Source: Thermoplasmata archaeon
Lineage (GTDB): Archaea > Thermoplasmatota > Thermoplasmata > Thermoplasmatales > Thermoplasmataceae
Direction: 5' to 3'
DNA: 32,633 bases
Assembly (NCBI GenBank): GCA_021817735.1
Contig: JAKAFX010000010.1
Location: 1 to 32,633, forward strand
A program made the translations under genes and the position numbers. The notes beneath the pieces are model-generated. The model was not told the DNA's origin, searched no databases, and was given only the letters and a program-made list of their open reading frames with translations. Shown here in pieces: positions 28,735-32,633 of the stretch (positions within the stretch are counted from its first letter, which is position 1; each line of letters starts with the position of its first letter).

Positions 28735-28917
28735 GAACGATCATGTCCTTCTAGTTAAACAAATCTTGCGATATAGGACATGCCCAATTGACAGATTTGG
28801 GTAATTGTCCAAGGGCATCTCAGACCAGTTAACGTAAATACAACGATGCAATAAGCCCTTGGAAATAAACATAGAGAACCATAGAGCTTTCTTAGTTTTA
28901 GATACAAGAGTGTAAAA

Positions 28918-30204
28918 ATGAATAGTTTCGAGAATTTTGGATTAAGAAGTGAAATTTTAAAATCGCTTAATGAGATGAATTTTGTCAGCCCAACAGAAGT
29001 TCAGGAAAAAGCTATACCTTTGGCAATGAAGGGAAGTGACCTGATTGTAAGGTCAAAAACCGGTACTGGAAAGACGGGGGCATTCCTGATACCAATCCTG
29101 CAGGGAATGGGATCAGGTGACAGAATGGCTACGCTTGTCGTACTCCCGACCAGGGAACTTGCATTGCAGGTTTTCAGAGTCTCGCAGGAGATGGCCAAAC
29201 ATACTGGAATCAGAAGTGTTGTGGTTTATGGCGGGGCAAGTATAGACAGGCAGATCAGGGAGTTGAGGAGAAATCCCGGCATCGTTATAGGAACTCCTGG
29301 AAGAATCCTGGATTTGATGAAGAGGGGTGAACTGGATCTATCTGGGGTTAAATTCGTGGTACTCGATGAGGCAGACGTAATGCTTGATCTTGGATTTATC
29401 GATGATATAGAATATATTCTTTCCAAGACTCCAAAACATAAGCAGTCAATGCTGTTTTCAGCCACAGTTCCTGAGCAGATCCTAAAACTGGCAAGGAGAT
29501 TTATGGGTTCTCCACAATTTCTCAAGATAGGGGCTGAGGAACAGATGACGGTAAACACCATTTCACACAGTTATGCAGTTTCCACCGGTCCCAGAAAAGT
29601 GCCGGCCTTGCTTGCCTATATAAATGAATACAACCCAAAGAAGTCAATTATTTTCGCAGAGACGAAAAGGGGGGCAGACCGACTCTGCAAGGTGCTGTCG
29701 TCCCAGGGATACAGTGCGACAGCTATCCACGGCGACCTGTCACAGGCACAGCGTGAAAAATCACTTTCCGAATTCAGGAACGGAACCCAGTTTCTGATTG
29801 CAACAAATGTCGCGGCGAGGGGGCTTGACATCATGGATGTCTCAGACGTGATAAATTTCGACCTTCCAGGCGAGCCGTTTGTCTATGTCCACAGGGTAGG
29901 AAGATCCGCCAGGATGGGAAATTACGGAAATGCCTTCACAATCGTTGATGAGAATGAACTGGATGACATATCTACGATTGAGCGGGTAACCAAGATACGC
30001 ATGATGAGGATAGAATTGAACCAGGAGCCCTACCTGGATGTTGGAAGGAACGTTGGATACTTCAACGATTCAAGAAAGAACGGGAGGCAAACCAATAACA
30101 ATAGATTCCCAAACAGGTCTTCAAGCAGAAAACCTCCCCGGAGAGGCGATGGCAGGTACAACGGTGGCAGAAGGTCCGGCAACGGTAACAAACCCTCTTG
30201 GTAG
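28918..30204 (+). CDS. DEAD-box RNA helicase with basic Arg/Gly/Asn-rich C-terminal tail
   Basis: 'SKTGTGKTGAFLIP', 'PTRELALQV', 'VLDEADVML', 'LFSATVP', 'ATNVAARGLDI', 'YVHRVGRSARMG'; tail 'SSSRKPPRRGDGRYNGGRRSGNGNKPSW'. Confidence 0.95.
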   Translation: MNSFENFGLRSEILKSLNEMNFVSPTEVQEKAIPLAMKGSDLIVRSKTGTGKTGAFLIPILQGMGSGDRMATLVVLPTRELALQVFRVSQEMAKHTGIRSVVVYGGASIDRQIRELRRNPGIVIGTPGRILDLMKRGELDLSGVKFVVLDEADVMLDLGFIDDIEYILSKTPKHKQSMLFSATVPEQILKLARRFMGSPQFLKIGAEEQMTVNTISHSYAVSTGPRKVPALLAYINEYNPKKSIIFAETKRGADRLCKVLSSQGYSATAIHGDLSQAQREKSLSEFRNGTQFLIATNVAARGLDIMDVSDVINFDLPGEPFVYVHRVGRSARMGNYGNAFTIVDENELDDISTIERVTKIRMMRIELNQEPYLDVGRNVGYFNDSRKNGRQTNNNRFPNRSSSRKPPRRGDGRYNGGRRSGNGNKPSW

Positions 30205-30353
30205 GACTATCTTTTATCATTCAGTCTGAGCATGTTCAACTTATCTTGCCGAGCTATCCAAAACTAATCTGTGATTCGATCGATCCGCCTCTCAACAGAA
30301 CATACAATGCGAGATTGTACTCGAAGGATCTGCGGCAAACCTTGGATCAAAAC

Positions 30354-30896
30354 CTATGGTGTCAGTCTCCCTGCGTAATAACCACATTTTCTGCCATCTT
30401 TCATGATTGATCTGCTCTTGACTGATTTCTTCTTGAAACCATGCTTTTCAACGAGCTCCTGGAAAGAATTCATGTCTCCAGAATCTCCAAAAAACCGGGA
30501 TTCTGCCTTCTGGATTCAAATAAGCTCTTGCCCTTTCAAAAAATCAACTCATGGTCACGAAATTCTCATCTGCTACGGCCCTCTCTTTAAAGTCTTTCGG
30601 AGAAAACCACCTGAACGATGGGTAAAAATTATTGGGTCAAATTTTTCACTTATATTTTGAAACAAACCACTTCGCAGAAATTCAATTCGATCTGCAATTT
30701 GATTCCTGTAGGTATTCTTCTTACCAGCTTCGATTGCAAATGGGTTCATATCGACGGCAAGAACGCTTGTAGATCTGGAAGCAGCCAGTATTGCATTTAT
30801 GGCCCATCCAGTCCCCATGTCAAGTACTCGTTCTCCTTCCCTTACATCTTCTATAATGCTCCTTCTGAGCAATTGGGGACGTCCATTTGGGCTTGA
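30354..30896 (-). pseudogene. Decayed SAM-dependent methyltransferase (HemK/small-methyltransferase-like)
   Basis: Methyltransferase segments spread over frames: 'GERVLDMGTGWAINAILAASRSTSVLAVDMNPFAIEAGKKNTYRNQIADRIEFL...FDPIIF', then +/-1 shift to 'PSFRWFSPKDFKERAVADENFVTMS', TGA, 'FFERARAYLNPEGRI', then second shift to 'GDSGDMNSFQELVEKHGFKKKSVKSRSIMKDGRKCGYYAGRLTP*'. N-terminus missing at the tRNA boundary. Confidence 0.85.
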
Positions 30897-30969
30897 TGGG
30901 TCTGTCCGGATTTGAACCGGAGTTTCCGGCTCCCGAAGCCGGAAGGATGCCAGGCTACCCCACAGACCC
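30897..30969 (-). tRNA. tRNA-Pro (anticodon CGG)
   Basis: Reverse-complement fold: acceptor GGGTCTG/CAGACCC, anticodon stem CCGGC/GCCGG with loop TTCGGGA, T-arm TCCGG-TTCAAAT-CCGGA, discriminator A. Confidence 0.94.
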
Positions 30970-31064
30970 AAGCCAGTGGAAAATGCCACGATGGATATGA
31001 ACCTTCATTCCATGTGTCTTAGAGTCCAGTTGCTGCCAAAGCGTACCATACAAGTGAATATGCA

Positions 31065-32057
31065 TCAGTTGCTTTGTATATCGGTGGTGTCACCCAATTC
31101 AATTACCTTCTTCAGGTTCACCTTGTATCCAATATATCCGATCATTATCACCGAGAATACAACCAGGAAAAAGGGAATGCCAATGACGTCAAGGTTATGG
31201 ACCTGAATCCCAGTACTGAATCCATAGTTCATTATCTCTGGGAATATTATTGCGGCTATTCCTGCAACAACGAAAGCTAACCCACCATAAGTAAGCACAT
31301 ATGAGCTTATTCCTCTCGCCAAAATCATTATCCCGTTCAATGTGAGCTTCTTTACTTTTGTAAGCCACACTCCAAACAGGGTTCCTGAAAGAACCTGCAT
31401 TGTCATCGTGCCGAGGCCGAATAGAAGCCCTGGCATGAACCCAAAGTAAATCGGCATCGCGGGAGCAAGGACAAAGTATATGATGAGGGCGAACGCTCCA
31501 AAACCAAATCCAGCAATTAGCCCATGCACAAAGGCAAGCTTCATTGGAATCGGCTTGTATCCTCCGTCCGATTCCACAAGAACTGGGTTTGCTATATGCT
31601 GATCCTCCTTTTCTTCCTTCTCTGAGTCGTGTTTATGTACCTTGAAAATACGGTAAAGACCATGCTCGAAAAGGTGGAAGTGCGGGTACTTCAGCCTTCT
31701 GCTGATATAGAGTCCTGAGAGGGCCATCACCAGCCCGACTACTACATAAATTATCCCATTGAAAATCGGGTAGAGCAGAAATCCTGCCAGTGCGAAGGCA
31801 GCCAGCTCAGAGAGAAGTGCCCTCTGGACAGTGAATCCAGACGAGAATATGAGCCCTGCTTTTGCTCCTCCCTTGACAGAATAACTTCCTACTGAGTACG
31901 AAAAAGTAATTGGCCATGTATGTTCATCCGGCGTGATCCCATGCACAACTCCAAGAAGGTAAGAAATCAGAAAGGTGAGGTACAGCCCCTCGTAACTAGG
32001 GTTCCAGAGGTTGATCATCCTGCTCAGTCTCCTCTTATTGGCCTGCCATGAGGACAT
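31065..32057 (-). CDS. Multi-spanning NicO/NiCoT-like metal transporter candidate (start perhaps 32018)
   Basis: Several hydrophobic helices; 'LGVVHGITPDEHTWPITFSYSVG' (H-x4-D-x-H) resembles the metal-binding H-x4-D motif of nickel/cobalt transporters; His-rich central loop 'HFHLFEHGLYRIFKVHKHDSEKEEKEDQH'. Downstream of a DtxR-like regulator. Confidence 0.62.
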   Translation of the reverse strand: MSSWQANKRRLSRMINLWNPSYEGLYLTFLISYLLGVVHGITPDEHTWPITFSYSVGSYSVKGGAKAGLIFSSGFTVQRALLSELAAFALAGFLLYPIFNGIIYVVVGLVMALSGLYISRRLKYPHFHLFEHGLYRIFKVHKHDSEKEEKEDQHIANPVLVESDGGYKPIPMKLAFVHGLIAGFGFGAFALIIYFVLAPAMPIYFGFMPGLLFGLGTMTMQVLSGTLFGVWLTKVKKLTLNGIMILARGISSYVLTYGGLAFVVAGIAAIIFPEIMNYGFSTGIQVHNLDVIGIPFFLVVFSVIMIGYIGYKVNLKKVIELGDTTDIQSN

Positions 32058-32434
32058 GATTTGGGCTTACCCAGACTCGTGAACAACTTTGAGACAGTTT
32101 CCTGTTCTAGAATATAGTCTATCTTGCTGGCTTCTTCGCAGCATTCAGTCTCAGAGATCCCATTTCGGTAAAAGATTGACTCTATGACTCGATGACTTTC
32201 AAGGAGGTCCTGGTAGGTCTGCTGGCCACGGGCAGTGAGGGTGACCATGCCTTCCTGGCGTCTTATGAGTCCCTTCTGGCTCAGTCTTTCAAGAATATTG
32301 AGTACAGTGGGCGAACTCACTTTTAGTTTCCTGGAGAGATTCACGAGCCTGTCCGGGAAACCATTCTTTATGTCTTCTCCGATAATTAGTATGCAGTCTC
32401 TTTCCCTTCTGGTAATCGATAGTGTCCTACTCAC
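32024..32434 (-). CDS. DtxR/MntR-like metal-responsive transcriptional regulator
   Basis: N-terminal winged helix 'NLSRKLKVSSPTVLNILERLSQKGLIRRQEGMVTLTARGQQTYQDLLESHRVIESIFYRNGISETECCEEASKIDYILEQETVSKLFTSLGKPKSCPHGRPI' follows DtxR-family organization; GTG start at 32434. Confidence 0.82.
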   Translation of the reverse strand: MSRTLSITRRERDCILIIGEDIKNGFPDRLVNLSRKLKVSSPTVLNILERLSQKGLIRRQEGMVTLTARGQQTYQDLLESHRVIESIFYRNGISETECCEEASKIDYILEQETVSKLFTSLGKPKSCPHGRPIRGD

Positions 32435-32435
32435 G

Positions 32436-32456
32436 ATGTTAGTATTATACTAACAT
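32436..32456. promoter_or_regulatory. Perfect 21-bp palindrome ATGTTAGTATTATACTAACAT, probable operator of the DtxR-like gene
   Basis: 9-bp arms around 3-nt centre; lies 2 bp upstream of the GTG start and abuts a TATA-like TTAAATAT (minus strand, about 32456-32463). Confidence 0.8.
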
Positions 32457-32633
32457 ATTTAACCATTTACTTTGGCCATGGGCTTTGAATAAGTCAAAAA
32501 TACAACATGAATTGGTAATAGACAGTATGATAGCCCCGTGAAAATCAAGCAGTGGGAACATGAAGGAAAACGATGTATCCTTAGTAGTGTGTTATTCAGA
32601 AAAAAGTATCCTCGGGCTCAAAAAATTATATCA

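Noticed and set aside
30573-30989. 138-aa minus-strand ORF as an intact methyltransferase
   Set aside because: Its first ~30 codons are the tRNA-Pro gene and its C-terminus is out of frame relative to the family; interpreted as pseudogene plus read-through.
32538-32633. Possible truncated + strand CDS at the window end (GTG at 32538: MKIKQWEHEGKRCILSSVLFRKKYPRAQKIIS...; or an ATG near 32560 in another frame)
   Set aside because: Too short before the window edge to choose a frame or assign a family.
1-32633. CRISPR arrays, intact insertion sequences, proviral modules, known defence islands
   Set aside because: No spaced direct-repeat array, transposase, integrase, capsid/terminase or defence-family motif was recognised in the translations.

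Overview
32.6-kb chromosomal window that looks archaeal, most likely class Thermoplasmata. This rests on compact TATA-box/leaderless-style starts, archaeal-type tRNAs and gene families, and is an inference rather than a database result. From left to right it contains: (1) a molybdenum-enzyme island: 3' part of a formate dehydrogenase-like alpha subunit, a MoeB/ThiF-type E1 enzyme, and a coxI/xdhC-coxM-coxS-coxL-like operon encoding a xanthine-oxidase-family (Mo)/FAD/2Fe-2S hydroxylase, divergent from a coxG - mobA/mocA-like - moaC - moaB cofactor operon; (2) tRNA-Arg(GCG) followed by about 750 bp of degenerate DNA; (3) a three-gene proton-translocating transhydrogenase operon (pntA1-A2-B); (4) a cyclase-family hydrolase; (5) aspartate-family amino acid genes (asd, aspartokinase, homoserine kinase, Cys/Met PLP enzyme); (6) pheS; (7) a 47-codon Cys/His-rich zinc-finger ORF absent from the supplied ORF track, divergent from a B12-binding-domain radical SAM gene; (8) an ABC ATPase/permease pair; (9) a cyclic 2,3-diphosphoglycerate synthetase-like gene, an SDR gene, a YbjQ-family gene and a DEAD-box helicase; (10) a multiply disrupted methyltransferase pseudogene abutting tRNA-Pro(CGG); (11) a DtxR-like regulator with a perfect 21-bp palindrome against its start codon, followed by a NicO-like metal transporter. 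No CRISPR array, intact transposase or provirus was seen. The best second-look items are the unannotated zinc micro-protein, the compact Cox-like hydroxylase operon, the tRNA-Pro/methyltransferase scar, and the metal-regulator operator.
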